From Azospirillum lipoferum (GTDB lineage: Bacteria; Pseudomonadota; Alphaproteobacteria; Azospirillales; Azospirillaceae): a stretch of DNA of 64,000 nucleotides. The position numbers and the translations under genes are program-made. The DNA lies in NCBI RefSeq assembly GCF_024170005.1, contig NZ_JALJXJ010000018.1:1-64000 (forward strand). The letters are read 5' to 3'. Within the stretch, counting starts at the first letter, position 1; each line of letters begins with the position of its first letter. Shown here in pieces: positions 7,907-17,106 of this stretch. The notes below the pieces were generated by a model. The model searched no databases. It was not told the DNA's origin and worked only from the letters and a program-made list of their open reading frames with translations.

Positions 7907-8874
7907 GCAGGACGTTCTTGCGCCGGCTGATGTTCTCCGCAGTTCTGGCTGCTGGTGTGATGGCGGCCGGTGTGATGGCTGGTAGTGCGGCGCAGGCCGC
8001 CGGGCCGCTGACCTATGATCTGAAGCCGACGCGGATCGCCCCCGACACCTATGTCTTCGAAGGCTCGACCAAGCATTTCACCCGCGCCAATGGCGGCAAC
8101 ATCCTGAATTCCGGCTTCATCGTCACGGCCGACGGGGTGATCGTCATCCAGACCGGGCCGTCCCGCCGCTATGGCGAGGAGATGCGCACGGCCATCCGCA
8201 AGGTCACCGAAAAGCCGATCCGCAAGGTCTTCATCAGCAACCTGCATCCCGATTACTGGCTGGGCTCCCAGGCCTTCGCCGATGTGCCCATTGCGGCGCT
8301 GCCCGGCACCATCGCCGGCATCCAGGAGGAAGGGAACGGCATCGCCGAGAACATGTACCGGCTGGTCGGCGACTGGATGCGCGGGACCGAGGTGACGGTG
8401 CCGACCGAGCCGGTCTATGGATCGACGGTGAAGTTCGGCGACCACCGCCTGCGGCTGATCCCGCTGAGTGGCCACACCGCCGCCGACCTGATGATCCTGG
8501 ACGAATCGACTGGTGTTCTGTTCGCCGGCGGCGTCATCTTCTGCGACCGCACCCCGACCACGCCGCACGCCACCGTCGCCGACTGGCTGAAGGAACTGGA
8601 CGCGGTCGATGCGCTGGACATCCGGCTGCTGGTGCCCAACCACGGGCACATCCGCCCCGACAAGGCCTGCGTCGCCCAGACCCGCGACTGGCTGACCTGG
8701 CTGGACGGCACGCTGCGCCACGCCGTGGAGTCCGGACTGGACATGGCCGAAGCGCTGGAGCTGCCGATTCCCGAGCGGTTCCAAGTGCTTGATGTGCTGC
8801 GTGAAGAGTATCGCCGCTCCGTCGCCCATCTCTGGCCGAAGATCGAGCAGGCAAGTCTGCCGCGGGTCAATTGA
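7903..8874 (+). CDS. Quinoprotein relay system zinc metallohydrolase (SoxH-like, beta-lactamase fold)
   Basis: A 323-residue exported protein with a signal peptide of about 32 residues and a metallo-beta-lactamase fold. Metal-site positions are N113-x-H115-x-D117, then H191 (SGHT), D215 and H247 (NHGH). The first histidine of the canonical HxHxDH is replaced by Asn and the last by Tyr (NLHPDYW), so metal binding must differ from glyoxalase II-type enzymes. It belongs to the SoxH-related hydrolases that co-occur with SoxYZ-like carriers and PQQ dehydrogenases, and probably releases a product from the carrier. The start overlaps the carrier stop by 4 bases. Confidence 0.86.
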   Translation: MSRTFLRRLMFSAVLAAGVMAAGVMAGSAAQAAGPLTYDLKPTRIAPDTYVFEGSTKHFTRANGGNILNSGFIVTADGVIVIQTGPSRRYGEEMRTAIRKVTEKPIRKVFISNLHPDYWLGSQAFADVPIAALPGTIAGIQEEGNGIAENMYRLVGDWMRGTEVTVPTEPVYGSTVKFGDHRLRLIPLSGHTAADLMILDESTGVLFAGGVIFCDRTPTTPHATVADWLKELDAVDALDIRLLVPNHGHIRPDKACVAQTRDWLTWLDGTLRHAVESGLDMAEALELPIPERFQVLDVLREEYRRSVAHLWPKIEQASLPRVN

Positions 8875-9033
8875 CGGATTGGTGACGCAGAGGGGAACTG
8901 ACGCTTACGCCTGCTACTATCCGACAATTTACCCGACCGATCATCCGTCTACACTGCCGAATATCGTAGAGCGACGCGACCCATTCGGTCGCCAAAAGCT
9001 TGAAAAAGCCGCCCTGACTCCGTTCGCCCGCCG

Positions 9034-9064
9034 GACCCGCCCGTCCAGCGGCAACGGGCGGGTC
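9034..9064 (+). promoter_or_regulatory. Hairpin in the leader of the dehydrogenase gene
   Basis: A 10-bp perfect inverted repeat (GACCCGCCCG at 9034-9043, CGGGCGGGTC at 9055-9064) with an 11-base loop lies 47 bases before the dehydrogenase start in the 236-base gap after the metallohydrolase. Only TT follows it, so it is a weak terminator at best. It may be an attenuator, an mRNA-stabilising leader stem, or the end of the upstream transcript. No sigma-70 promoter is obvious. Confidence 0.4.
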
Positions 9065-9110
9065 TTGCCCGGGCGGTGCCGTCATCATCAGTTTTGGGAG
9101 GCAACCGCAC

Positions 9111-10865
9111 ATGAAGCGCCTGGTTACAAGTCTCGCCCTGGCAGCCTCGCTGACCGCGTTCAGCGCCACCGGCGTCCTCGCCGCCGATGGCCCCTCCAGC
9201 GACGATCTGCTGAAGAGCGCCACCAACACCGAAGCGGTCCTGACCTATGGCATGGGGCCGCAGGCCCAGCGCTTCAGCCCGCTGACCGACCTGAACGCCG
9301 ACACCGTCAAGAAGCTGGTCCCGGTCTGGTCCTTCTCCTTCGGCGGCGAGAAGCAGCGCGGCCAGGAAGCCCAGCCCATCATTTATGACGGCACCATCTA
9401 CGTCACCGGTTCCTATTCCCGCCTCTATGCGGTCGATGCCCGCACCGGCCACAAGAAGTGGGAATACAACCACCGGCTGCCCGATGGCATCATGCCCTGC
9501 TGCGACGTGGTGAACCGCGGTGCTGCGATCTACAAGGACAAGATCTATTTCGCCACGCTGGACGCCCGCCTCGTCGCGCTGAACCGCGAGACCGGCAAGG
9601 TGGTGTGGAACAAGAAGCTGCAGGAATACAAGGAAGGCTATTCCAACACCGCCGCCCCGCTGATCATTGACGGCAAGATCATCACCGGCAATTCCGGCGG
9701 CGAGTTCGGCGTGATCGGCATGGTCGAGGCCCGCGATGCCGAGACGGGCGAGCTGGTGTGGCAGCGCCCGACCATCGAAGGCAACATGGGCACGTTGAAC
9801 GGCAAGGACTCGACCGTCACCGGCAAGACCAATGCCAGCTGGCCGGGCGACATGTACAAGACCGGCGGCGGCGCCACCTGGCTGGGTGGCACCTACGACC
9901 CGGAAACCAAGACGCTGTTCTTCGGCACCGGCAACCCGGCGCCCTGGAACTCGCACCTGCGTCCGGGCGACAACCTCTACACCTCCTCCACGCTGGCCAT
10001 CAATCCGGACAACGGCGAGATCAAGTGGCACTACCAGACCACGCCGCATGACGGCTGGGACTTCGACGGCGTGAACGAGTTCGTGTCCTTCGACCTGAAG
10101 AAGGACGGCAAGGTGGTCAAGGCCGGCGGCAAGGCCGACCGCAACGGCTTCTTCTACGTCATCGACCGCACCAACGGTAAGCTGATCAACGCCTCGCCCT
10201 TCGTCACCAAGATCACCTGGGCCAAGGGCATCGACATCGAGACGGGCCGTCCGATCTACATCGACGACAACCGTCCGGGCGCTCCGACCGAAGGCGGTGG
10301 CGAAGGCAAGGGCAAGTCGGTCTTCGCGGCTCCCGCCTTCCTGGGCGCCAAGAACTGGATGCCGATGGCCTACAACCCGCAGACCGAGCTGTTCTACGTC
10401 CCGGCCAACGAGTGGGGCATGGACATCTGGAACGAGCCGATCACCTACAAGAAGGGTGCGGCCTATCTCGGCGCCGGCTTCACCATCAAGCCGCTGTATG
10501 ACGATTACATCGGCGCACTGCGCGCCGTCGATCCGAAGACCGGCAAGATCGTCTGGGAATACAAGAACCCGGCCCCGCTGTGGGGTGGTGTCCTGACCAC
10601 CGCCGGCAACCTCGTCTTCACCGGCACGCCGGAAGGCTATCTGAAGGCCTTTGACGCCAAGTCCGGCCAGGAGGTCTGGAAGTTCCAGACCGGTTCCGGC
10701 GTGGTCGGCAGCCCGGTCACCTGGAAGATGGATGGCGAACAGTATGTCGCCGTCGTCTCCGGCTGGGGCGGTGCGGTGCCGCTGTGGGGCGGCGATGTCG
10801 CCAAGCTGGTGAAGGACATCAACCAGGGTGGCTCGCTCTGGGTCTTCAAGCTGCCGAAGGCCTGA
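9111..10865 (+). CDS. Lanthanide-type PQQ-dependent methanol/ethanol dehydrogenase (XoxF/ExaF/PedH family)
   Basis: A 584-residue periplasmic quinoprotein, full length for the family. Signal peptide ends near LAA-D26. The eight-bladed propeller has W-docking repeats, the adjacent disulfide pair C130-C131 that stacks on PQQ, and a catalytic D317 in WDFDG. The second aspartate, D319, two residues on, is the marker of rare-earth-dependent enzymes; calcium-type enzymes have Ala or Ser there. Details such as GGGATWLGG and [15 protein letters not shown] resemble the PedE/PedH/ExaF branch, so ethanol and other short alcohols are as likely as methanol. Electrons would pass to the cytochrome encoded next. 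GGGAGG precedes the ATG. A terminator-like hairpin follows the stop. Confidence 0.93.
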   Translation: MKRLVTSLALAASLTAFSATGVLAADGPSSDDLLKSATNTEAVLTYGMGPQAQRFSPLTDLNADTVKKLVPVWSFSFGGEKQRGQEAQPIIYDGTIYVTGSYSRLYAVDARTGHKKWEYNHRLPDGIMPCCDVVNRGAAIYKDKIYFATLDARLVALNRETGKVVWNKKLQEYKEGYSNTAAPLIIDGKIITGNSGGEFGVIGMVEARDAETGELVWQRPTIEGNMGTLNGKDSTVTGKTNASWPGDMYKTGGGATWLGGTYDPETKTLFFGTGNPAPWNSHLRPGDNLYTSSTLAINPDNGEIKWHYQTTPHDGWDFDGVNEFVSFDLKKDGKVVKAGGKADRNGFFYVIDRTNGKLINASPFVTKITWAKGIDIETGRPIYIDDNRPGAPTEGGGEGKGKSVFAAPAFLGAKNWMPMAYNPQTELFYVPANEWGMDIWNEPITYKKGAAYLGAGFTIKPLYDDYIGALRAVDPKTGKIVWEYKNPAPLWGGVLTTAGNLVFTGTPEGYLKAFDAKSGQEVWKFQTGSGVVGSPVTWKMDGEQYVAVVSGWGGAVPLWGGDVAKLVKDINQGGSLWVFKLPKA

Positions 10866-10890
10866 CCACGAGCGCGGACAAGCAGGACGG

Positions 10891-10922
10891 GGGCGGGCCG
10901 GAGCGATCCGGTCCGCCCGTTT
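10891..10922 (+). terminator. Terminator after the PQQ dehydrogenase gene
   Basis: A 12-bp stem (10891-10902 with 10907-10918, one G-T pair) with a 4-base loop GCGA is followed by GTTTC. It lies 25 bases after the dehydrogenase stop and 150 bases before the cytochrome gene, so it would set a high dehydrogenase-to-cytochrome ratio or separate the two transcripts. Confidence 0.7.
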
Positions 10923-11071
10923 CTGCGTCTGCGTGCCACATAGTCATGTTGGGCATCGTTTCGATGATGTCCTACCATAGTCCAATTATTCGCGGGTCCC
11001 ACTGCTGATAACGTCTGCTCATGCGAAGCAAAAGCCGCAGGGCGGCTAGAAACAGAGGGAACGTCTTTCTC

Positions 11072-11500
11072 ATGAATGCACGGATTGTTCGGCTTGCAGC
11101 CGCGATTGGTCTGATCGGTGCCGTTGCTCTTCCCGGTCTGGTTTTCGCCCATGGCGATGTCGTCCCGCAGCCGGTCGACACCAGCGGACTGGAGAAGCTG
11201 GGCGACAAGTGGCGGGACAGCAACCCCTACCGCGGCAACCCGCGCGCCATCGAGATCGGATCATCCGCCTTCAACCAGAACTGCGCACGCTGCCATGGTC
11301 TGGGCGCGGTGTCCGGCGGCATCGCCCCCGACCTGCGCTACCTGGAAAAGGGCGATGCCGGCGACGAGTGGTTCAAGGAGCGTGTCACCAACGGCTCGAT
11401 CCGCAACGGCGTGACCTACATGCCGCAGTTCGGCGAAGCGCTGGGACAGGAAGCGCTGTGGTCGATCCGTTCCTGGCTGGAAACCGTGCACGAGGACTGA
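11072..11500 (+). CDS. Periplasmic cytochrome c (cytochrome c-550 PedF-like)
   Basis: A 142-residue class I cytochrome c with a signal peptide (cleavage near VFAHG, about residue 26), haem motif CARCH (71-75) and probable axial ligand M117 in TYMPQF. The N-terminal HGDV-xPQPVDT and NPYRGN segments resemble PedF, the cytochrome that takes electrons from PQQ ethanol dehydrogenases. The position right after the dehydrogenase supports that role. An upstream in-frame ATG at 11021 would put 17 charged residues before the signal peptide and is rejected; AGAGGGA lies 11 bases upstream of the chosen start. Confidence 0.9.
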   Translation: MNARIVRLAAAIGLIGAVALPGLVFAHGDVVPQPVDTSGLEKLGDKWRDSNPYRGNPRAIEIGSSAFNQNCARCHGLGAVSGGIAPDLRYLEKGDAGDEWFKERVTNGSIRNGVTYMPQFGEALGQEALWSIRSWLETVHED

Positions 11501-11556
11501 CCCCTGCCGGATCCTTGGCTCCTTCCCTCCATCCCTCTCTTCCAAGGTGGTCATCC

Positions 11557-12015
11557 ATGATTCGCAGAACCGCATCCCTGGTCGCCGTCGCGGCGGCCCT
11601 TCTGGCAGCCCCGGCCCTCGCCGCCGATCACGCCACGCCAGAACAGGCCAAGTCGCTGGTCGCCGAGGCCGTCGCCTACCTGAAGGCCAAGGGGCCGGAG
11701 GAGGCGGCAAAGGCCTTCCAGGACCCCAAGGGCAGCTTCCGCCGCGGCGAGCTGTATGTCTTCGTCTTCGACACCGACGGCCGCTACGTCGCCTCCGGCG
11801 CCAACCCGAAGCTGGCCGGGTCCGATGCCGCCCAGTTGAAGGATGCGGAAGGCAAGCCCATCGTCCAGGCGATGATCACCGAGACCAAGGACAAGCCGAA
11901 CGCCGTCATCGACTATGTCTGGCTGAACCGCCAGACCAACAAGGTCGAGCACAAGCATTCCTACGTCACCCGCGATGGCCGCTACATCGTCGGGGCAGGC
12001 ACCTACGATCAATGA
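11557..12015 (+). CDS. Exported single-cache domain protein
   Basis: A 152-residue protein with a signal peptide (ending near ALAADH, about residue 22) and one small cache domain: a long N-terminal helix, then RRGELYVFVFDTDGRYVASG and the C-terminal HKHSYVTRDGRYIVGAGTY typical of sCache_2. It lacks any membrane or signalling output domain, so it is a free periplasmic ligand-binding protein. It follows the cytochrome gene by 56 bases and may be part of the alcohol-oxidation unit; similar stand-alone cache proteins are found beside such cytochromes. AAGGTGG lies 6 bases upstream of the ATG. Ligand unknown. Confidence 0.8.
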   Translation: MIRRTASLVAVAAALLAAPALAADHATPEQAKSLVAEAVAYLKAKGPEEAAKAFQDPKGSFRRGELYVFVFDTDGRYVASGANPKLAGSDAAQLKDAEGKPIVQAMITETKDKPNAVIDYVWLNRQTNKVEHKHSYVTRDGRYIVGAGTYDQ

Positions 12016-12054
12016 CGGTCTGATACGCCTGCCGTCAGCAGGCTCCTGAAACGG

Positions 12055-12112
12055 TTCCGCCCGGCTCCTGCACGAAGGTCTGCTTCGTACGGGGGCCGGG
12101 CGGAAGGCGTTT
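12055..12112. terminator. Terminator between convergent genes
   Basis: A long hairpin: outer stem 12055-12065 with 12095-12105 (11 bp perfect) and an inner stem ACGAAG/CTTCGT, followed by GGCGTTTT on the plus strand. It lies between the convergent cache gene and the TPR gene and probably ends transcription of the plus-strand unit. Confidence 0.7.
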
Positions 12113-12137
12113 TGCGGGCAGGGGGAGGCGCGATGCC

Positions 12138-13934
12138 TCAGAACAGCTCCTGCGCCTCCCGCGCATAATCCAGCAGCTTTTCCACCGACCGTGCGCGGTC
12201 CGCGGTTTCGGCGAAGCGGCTGCGTGCGGCCTCCGCCGCCTGTGCCCGTGCGGCGGCATCCTGTCCAAGCGCCGCGGCGCGTTCCAGGAAGCCCGCCTCG
12301 TCGGCGACGGTCATGCCCGGACCGGCGATGCCGGCGACATCGCCCTGGGCATAGGTCACCACCGGCAGCCCGTCTGCGAGCGCGAAGGCGGCGCTGCCGC
12401 CGCCACCCTGGCGGGGCGGGTTCAGATAGACGGTCGCCACGCCATACAGGCCGCGGATGCCCTCGACATTGCCCAGTGCCTGCATCCGTGCCGCATTGCG
12501 GGCGGCGGCGATCCGGCCGGACAGTTCCGTCACCGCGCCGGCGAAGGCGACATGCCCGTCGGGCACGCGGTCGAGCAGACGGTCAAGCGTCTCCAGGAAC
12601 TCCGGCCCGACCTCCTGATCCAGGCGGTTGCCGACGACGACATAAAGCGGCCCATCCGTGGACAGGCCGAAATCGGCACGGCCGCGCGTGGGACCGGCAT
12701 CCGGCAGGGTCCAGCCGAAGGAGAAGGGACGAAAGCGCGTCCGCGCCTCCTCGGGCCAGCCGGCGGCGTTGTCCTCCGGTGCGTAGCCCAGCAGAAGTGT
12801 GGCGAGCGAGGGAGGCAGGCCGCTGGAGGTCGGCAGGAACACCACCGGCCGGCTGCGGGCGAACAGGTCGGCCACCGTGTTGGAGCCGCCGAAGGCGACG
12901 ATCACGTCCGGATCGAACCGCTCCACCGCATCGACGATGGCGGTCAGCTTCTCCTCGTCGAAACGCGGCTGCGGGAAGGACAGCATGCGGACCTTGGCGC
13001 CGTACGCGGCGATGGTCTGTTCGCCGTCATATTCTTCCGTGACGTTGTAGCTGTATTCGGGAACGAAGCCGTTCTCGCCTTCCACCGCCATGGCGTTGGG
13101 GTTGACGATCAGGACCTCGCAGCCATGCTCGTCCTGCAGCCGGCGGGCATAGTCGAAGGCGTCGGCGGTCGGCTGGTGCCCTTCGCCCAGCATCTGGTTG
13201 GTGATCAGCGCCACCCGCTTCACCGTGGCGCGCCGCGCCGCCCGGCGCAGGTGGGTGTCCAGGCCATAGCGCCGGGCCGTTTCCTCGACCAGCAGGCGGT
13301 AGAAGCGGCGGAACTCGCCCTGGGTGAAGGCGCCGACGTCGCCCTTGCGCGCGTCGCCCTGGAACAGCCGCATGGCGATGCCCCAATAGGCGTAATGCAT
13401 CGACGGGATGGAGAAGCGCAGCGGGTCGTCCAGCGCCGTGTTCACCAGATTGCGGTAATAGGCGACGTCGCCGGTCAGCAGGAACAGCAGCGACTGGCGC
13501 CGCATCACGTCGCCCATGGTGTAGCGGGCATCGACCTCCGCGGCGGCGGCGGCACGGATGTCGTCGTCGTAGCGGCGGATCAGGTTGGCCAGCGCGCCGA
13601 CATTGCCCCAGCCCTCCCCCTCGTTGGTCAGCAGGGTCAGGGCGCGGGCGAAGCTGAGCGCCGCCTCGCGATGGCGGCCGGAAGCGTGCAGGGCGTGGCC
13701 CAGATTGGCGTGGAACAGCGGGGAGCCGTCGTCGCCGGCGACGGCCTGGGCGATTCGGTCGACCGCCTCGTCCGCCCGGCCGGATTGCAGCGCGATTACC
13801 CCCAGCAGGTGCAGGGCGTCCGGATGGCCGGGCGAAGCGTCCAGCACGTCGCGGTACAGCCGCTCGGCTTCCGCGGTGCGGCCGGCGCGGTGGTGTTCCG
13901 TGGCGACGGCCAACGTCTGCTCGATCTGGTCCAT
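12138..13934 (-). CDS. TPR protein with glycosyltransferase-like C-terminal region
   Basis: A 598-residue cytoplasmic protein. Residues ~1-115 hold three TPR units (AERLYRDVLDASPGHPDALHLLG-type repeats). The middle, about 120-225, is a helical region of unknown type. The C-terminal ~370 residues have a Rossmann-like GT-B appearance (KRVALITNQMLGEGHQPTADAF, VIVAFGGSNTVADLF, ...GNVEGIRGLYGVATVYLNPPRQGGGGSAAFALADGLPVVTY), the last part resembling the nucleotide-sugar-binding half of GT-B enzymes. The TPR start is like those of the three modules at 54-60 kb, but the catalytic half is different. It is probably a protein or surface glycosylation factor; the donor and acceptor cannot be read from the sequence. 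It is transcribed alone. Confidence 0.65.
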   Translation of the reverse strand: MDQIEQTLAVATEHHRAGRTAEAERLYRDVLDASPGHPDALHLLGVIALQSGRADEAVDRIAQAVAGDDGSPLFHANLGHALHASGRHREAALSFARALTLLTNEGEGWGNVGALANLIRRYDDDIRAAAAAEVDARYTMGDVMRRQSLLFLLTGDVAYYRNLVNTALDDPLRFSIPSMHYAYWGIAMRLFQGDARKGDVGAFTQGEFRRFYRLLVEETARRYGLDTHLRRAARRATVKRVALITNQMLGEGHQPTADAFDYARRLQDEHGCEVLIVNPNAMAVEGENGFVPEYSYNVTEEYDGEQTIAAYGAKVRMLSFPQPRFDEEKLTAIVDAVERFDPDVIVAFGGSNTVADLFARSRPVVFLPTSSGLPPSLATLLLGYAPEDNAAGWPEEARTRFRPFSFGWTLPDAGPTRGRADFGLSTDGPLYVVVGNRLDQEVGPEFLETLDRLLDRVPDGHVAFAGAVTELSGRIAAARNAARMQALGNVEGIRGLYGVATVYLNPPRQGGGGSAAFALADGLPVVTYAQGDVAGIAGPGMTVADEAGFLERAAALGQDAAARAQAAEAARSRFAETADRARSVEKLLDYAREAQELF

Positions 13935-14031
13935 GATGCACGTCCTTGCTGTCCGGGGCGGCCCCGTCTCCCGGCGACCGTCGTCCCATGCTGTTTACCC
14001 TGTTTTAGGGAACACGCGATCAACTTTCCGC

Positions 14032-15117
14032 ATGCATGGAATTACGACCATCCGGGGAGACCGTGGCCGCGGCGTCATCCCCCGACCGACAACAGCCGTC
14101 ACCGCCGTCCTGGCACGGTGTCTTTTCCGGGCTTTGCTTGCCATCACCGGGATGGCCGGTGCAGGTGCGGCCCTGGCGATGGAGACAGGCTCCGGTGGTC
14201 CATCCATCGCCATCAGCCTTGCAGACCGCCGTCTCTACCTGACCGATACGGACGGCGGCACCCGCAGCTTTCCGGTGGCCATCGGCCGCCCCGGCGTGCC
14301 GATCCCCGTCGGCGACAGCAGCATCCAGCGCAAGCGTCGCGACCCGACATGGCGGCCGACCGCCAACCAGCGGCGCGACAACCCCGCCCTGCCGCGGGCG
14401 GTGCCGCCGGGGCCGAACAACCCGCTGGGCAAGTTCGCGCTCGACCTCGGCTGGCCGGCCATCGCCATCCATGGCACCAACGATCCGGAGTCGATCGGCA
14501 CGCGGGCCAGCGGCGGCTGCTTCCGCATGCTGCCCGAGGACATCGAAGCCGTCTTCACGGCGGCTGAGGTCGGCATGCCGGTGCGGGTGGCGCGGGACTC
14601 CCTGAGCGGAGGCGCGCCGGAGCGACCGGCTTCACAGCCGGTCAAGACAGTCCCGGTTGCAGTGCCGGCCGCGGTCAAAACTGCGCCGTCCTCGCCACCG
14701 CCGCAGCCTGCCGTCCCCGTGCCCCCGGTCGCCATCGCCCCGCCGGTCCCGTCGCCGGCGCCGGTCGCCGATCCGCGCTGCGCCACGGTGACGGCGCCGC
14801 TGCGGCGGATGATCTGCGACGTCCCGGCGCTCGCCCTTCTCGACGGCCGTGCCCGCGGAGCGCAGGAGCGGTTCCTGGCCGGCATCGACGATCCGGCGGC
14901 CCGCGCCGCCGCGGCCTATGAGCTGATTCAGGAAGAGCGGCGCTTTCACGAGCGGATCGCAGCGCTCTGCTGGATTCGCAGCGGGACCGAGGGCGATCCG
15001 GCGGTGGCTGCCGCGGCGCAGTCCTGCCTGACGACGGCTCTCGACCGCCGGTTGAGCGACGTGGCGGAGCGGATCGCAACCTTGCGCGGCGGCACCCGGA
15101 TGGCTGGGCGGCCATAG
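14032..15117 (+). CDS. L,D-transpeptidase (YkuD) with LprI-like C-terminal domain
   Basis: A 361-residue exported protein. A basic N-terminus and hydrophobic segment (about 21-50, ending ALAMETG) form a signal peptide. The YkuD domain (about 57-195) has the catalytic motif HGTN (H147) and S-x-G-G-C-F-R (C163), the signature of L,D-transpeptidases that make 3-3 peptidoglycan cross-links or attach lipoproteins. A Pro/Val-rich linker (about 205-245) leads to a C-terminal helical domain with paired cysteines (CATVTAPLRRMIC ... ALC) that resembles LprI/DUF1311. The start could also be a later codon, since 20 residues precede the hydrophobic core. It is a single-gene unit between divergent and unrelated neighbours. 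Confidence 0.85.
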   Translation: MHGITTIRGDRGRGVIPRPTTAVTAVLARCLFRALLAITGMAGAGAALAMETGSGGPSIAISLADRRLYLTDTDGGTRSFPVAIGRPGVPIPVGDSSIQRKRRDPTWRPTANQRRDNPALPRAVPPGPNNPLGKFALDLGWPAIAIHGTNDPESIGTRASGGCFRMLPEDIEAVFTAAEVGMPVRVARDSLSGGAPERPASQPVKTVPVAVPAAVKTAPSSPPPQPAVPVPPVAIAPPVPSPAPVADPRCATVTAPLRRMICDVPALALLDGRARGAQERFLAGIDDPAARAAAAYELIQEERRFHERIAALCWIRSGTEGDPAVAAAAQSCLTTALDRRLSDVAERIATLRGGTRMAGRP

Positions 15118-15219
15118 CGGGAACGGACGAATCGCGTTGCCGGCGGTCGTTCTGGCTTGCCTGCATCCCCCTTGGACTGCTAACCCGCAGAACCCAACCG
15201 TTCGGACAATCCGCCGCCC

Positions 15220-16089
15220 ATGCCGATCGACTATTATCTGAACATCGCGGCTTCCGGCCTGCTGACCGGCCTGGTCTATGGGCTGGCGGCGCTGGGGCTA
15301 TCGGTTATCTTCGGCGTTGTGCGCGTCGTCAACTTCGCCCATGGCGAGATGATGGTGGCGGGCATGTACGGCGCCGTGCTGCTGGGCGGCTGGATCGGGC
15401 TGGACCCGTTGCTGTCGGCCCCGGTCATGGCGGCGCTGCTGTTCGCCTGCGGCTGGCTGCTTCAGCGCGGGCTGGTGAACAAGTTCGTCGAGCGGCCGGA
15501 GCACATGCAGTTCATCCTGCTGCTGGGCATCGCCACCATCCTGGTCAACGCCATGCTGATGCTGTTCGGTCCGGACGCCCGCAACGTCCAGGTGCCCTAC
15601 AGCTTCGACACGGTGGAGATCGGCTCGATGCTGCTGGATGCGGTGCGGCTGCGCGCCGGGGCGGCGGCCATCGTGGTGGCGGCGGCGCTGTTCGCCTTCT
15701 TCCGTTTCAGCCGCACCGGCAAGGCCATCCGCGCCTGTGCCGATAACCCGCTGGGCGCCCGCGTGGTCGGGCTGAACATCGACGGGCTCTATGCGCTGAC
15801 CTTCGGCATCGGCGCCGCGGTGGTCGGGGTGGCCGGCGCGCTGATGACGCTGCTGGTCGATGCCCGGCCGCAGCTGGCGCCGGAATACACGCTGCTCAGC
15901 TTCATCATCGTCATCGTCGGCGGGCTGGGCAGCCTGCCCGGTGCGCTGCTGGGCGGCGTGCTGATCGGCATGTCGGAAGCGCTGGCCGGCTTCCTGCTGA
16001 CGCCGTCCCTGAAATCCCTGTTCAGCTACGGGGTGCTGATCGTGGTTCTGCTGCTGCGCCCGCAAGGGCTGTTGGGGAAGCGGTCATGA
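15220..16089 (+). CDS. livH: Branched-chain amino acid ABC transporter permease LivH
   Basis: A 289-residue inner-membrane permease with about eight hydrophobic segments and the LivH hallmarks GLSVIFGVVRVVNFAHGEMMVAG near the N-terminus and the EAA-like loop GKAIRACADNPLGARVVGLN. It forms a heterodimer with LivM, whose start overlaps its stop by 4 bases (ATGA). The operon continues with livG, but livF and a binding protein are absent here; a livF-like gene lies at 48.2-48.9 kb. Substrate may be branched-chain amino acids, urea-type amides or aromatic acids; the permease sequence alone does not tell. Confidence 0.92.
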   Translation: MPIDYYLNIAASGLLTGLVYGLAALGLSVIFGVVRVVNFAHGEMMVAGMYGAVLLGGWIGLDPLLSAPVMAALLFACGWLLQRGLVNKFVERPEHMQFILLLGIATILVNAMLMLFGPDARNVQVPYSFDTVEIGSMLLDAVRLRAGAAAIVVAAALFAFFRFSRTGKAIRACADNPLGARVVGLNIDGLYALTFGIGAAVVGVAGALMTLLVDARPQLAPEYTLLSFIIVIVGGLGSLPGALLGGVLIGMSEALAGFLLTPSLKSLFSYGVLIVVLLLRPQGLLGKRS

Positions 16090-17105
16090 GCGGGCCTTCC
16101 AGAATGATGCCTTCGGGGGTTACCGGGCGCGGGATGATGCTGCTGGTGCTGGCGGCGCTGGGGCTGGTTATCGCGCCCTTCGTCGCCGACCGCTATCTGG
16201 TGTCGGTGCTGACCACGGTGCTGTGGTTCGCCTATGTCGGACAGGCCTGGAACGTGATGATGGGCTTTTCCGGCCTGCTGTCGCTGGGCCATGCGCTGTA
16301 TGTCGGCCTCGGCGCCTATGTCAGCGCCGCGCTGTTCGTCCATTTCGGCATCGGCCCCTGGGCCGGCATGGTTCTGGCGATGCTGGTCGCGGTGGTGGCC
16401 GGCTGCGTCATCGGCTTCCTGGGCTTCCGCTTCGGGGTGAAGGGCGTGCATTTCGCCCTGCTGACCATCGCCTTCGCCGAGGTGGCGCGCATCGGCTTCG
16501 ACCACATCACCTGGGTCGGCGGGTCGGGCGGCTTCTTCCTGCCGGTGGAGGCGGGGGCGAGCGATCCGCTGAACCTGCGCGGCTCGCCGGTGCTGTTCTA
16601 TTACGTGGCCCTGGCGCTGGTCGTCGGCGCGCTGTTCCTGTCGCGCGCCCTGCTGCACAGCCGCCTGGGCTACCAGTGGCTGGCCGTGCGTGAGGAGCCG
16701 GACGCGGCGGAGGCGTCGGGCGTCGATCTGTTCCGCGCCCGCATGACGGCGGTGGCGGTGTCGTCCGCCCTGACCGCGCTGGGTGGTGTGTTCCAGGCCT
16801 TCTATTTCAACAACCTGTTCCCGGAGCAGGTCTTCTCAATGGGCCGCTCCATCGAGATCATCCTGCCGGCCATCGTCGGCGGCATCGGCACGCTGGTTGG
16901 GCCGATCCTGGGTGCTTTTATCCTGACTCCGCTGGGCGAGGCGCTGACCTTCCTGATCGAGGCTGGCGGGCTGGATCTGCCCGGCCTGAAGCAATTGTTC
17001 TACGGCGCGGCGCTGGTGGTGATCGTGGTGTTCCGGCCGGAGGGCGTTTGGCCCTGGCTGGCCCGCCGCCTGGGTCTTGTCCGTCAACCGGGGGAGGGCG
17101 CCTGA
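16086..17105 (+). CDS. livM: Branched-chain amino acid ABC transporter permease LivM
   Basis: A 339-residue permease with about ten hydrophobic segments. The motif WNVMMGFSGLLSLGHALYVGLGAY is the LivM counterpart of the LivH N-terminal motif, and the loop VREEPDAAEASGVDLFRARM is the ATPase-contact loop. It overlaps livH by 4 bases and is followed directly by livG, the ATG of which lies 1 base after the livM stop. It functions as the second half of the permease dimer in the inner membrane. Confidence 0.92.
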   Translation: MSGPSRMMPSGVTGRGMMLLVLAALGLVIAPFVADRYLVSVLTTVLWFAYVGQAWNVMMGFSGLLSLGHALYVGLGAYVSAALFVHFGIGPWAGMVLAMLVAVVAGCVIGFLGFRFGVKGVHFALLTIAFAEVARIGFDHITWVGGSGGFFLPVEAGASDPLNLRGSPVLFYYVALALVVGALFLSRALLHSRLGYQWLAVREEPDAAEASGVDLFRARMTAVAVSSALTALGGVFQAFYFNNLFPEQVFSMGRSIEIILPAIVGGIGTLVGPILGAFILTPLGEALTFLIEAGGLDLPGLKQLFYGAALVVIVVFRPEGVWPWLARRLGLVRQPGEGA

Positions 17106-17106
17106 G

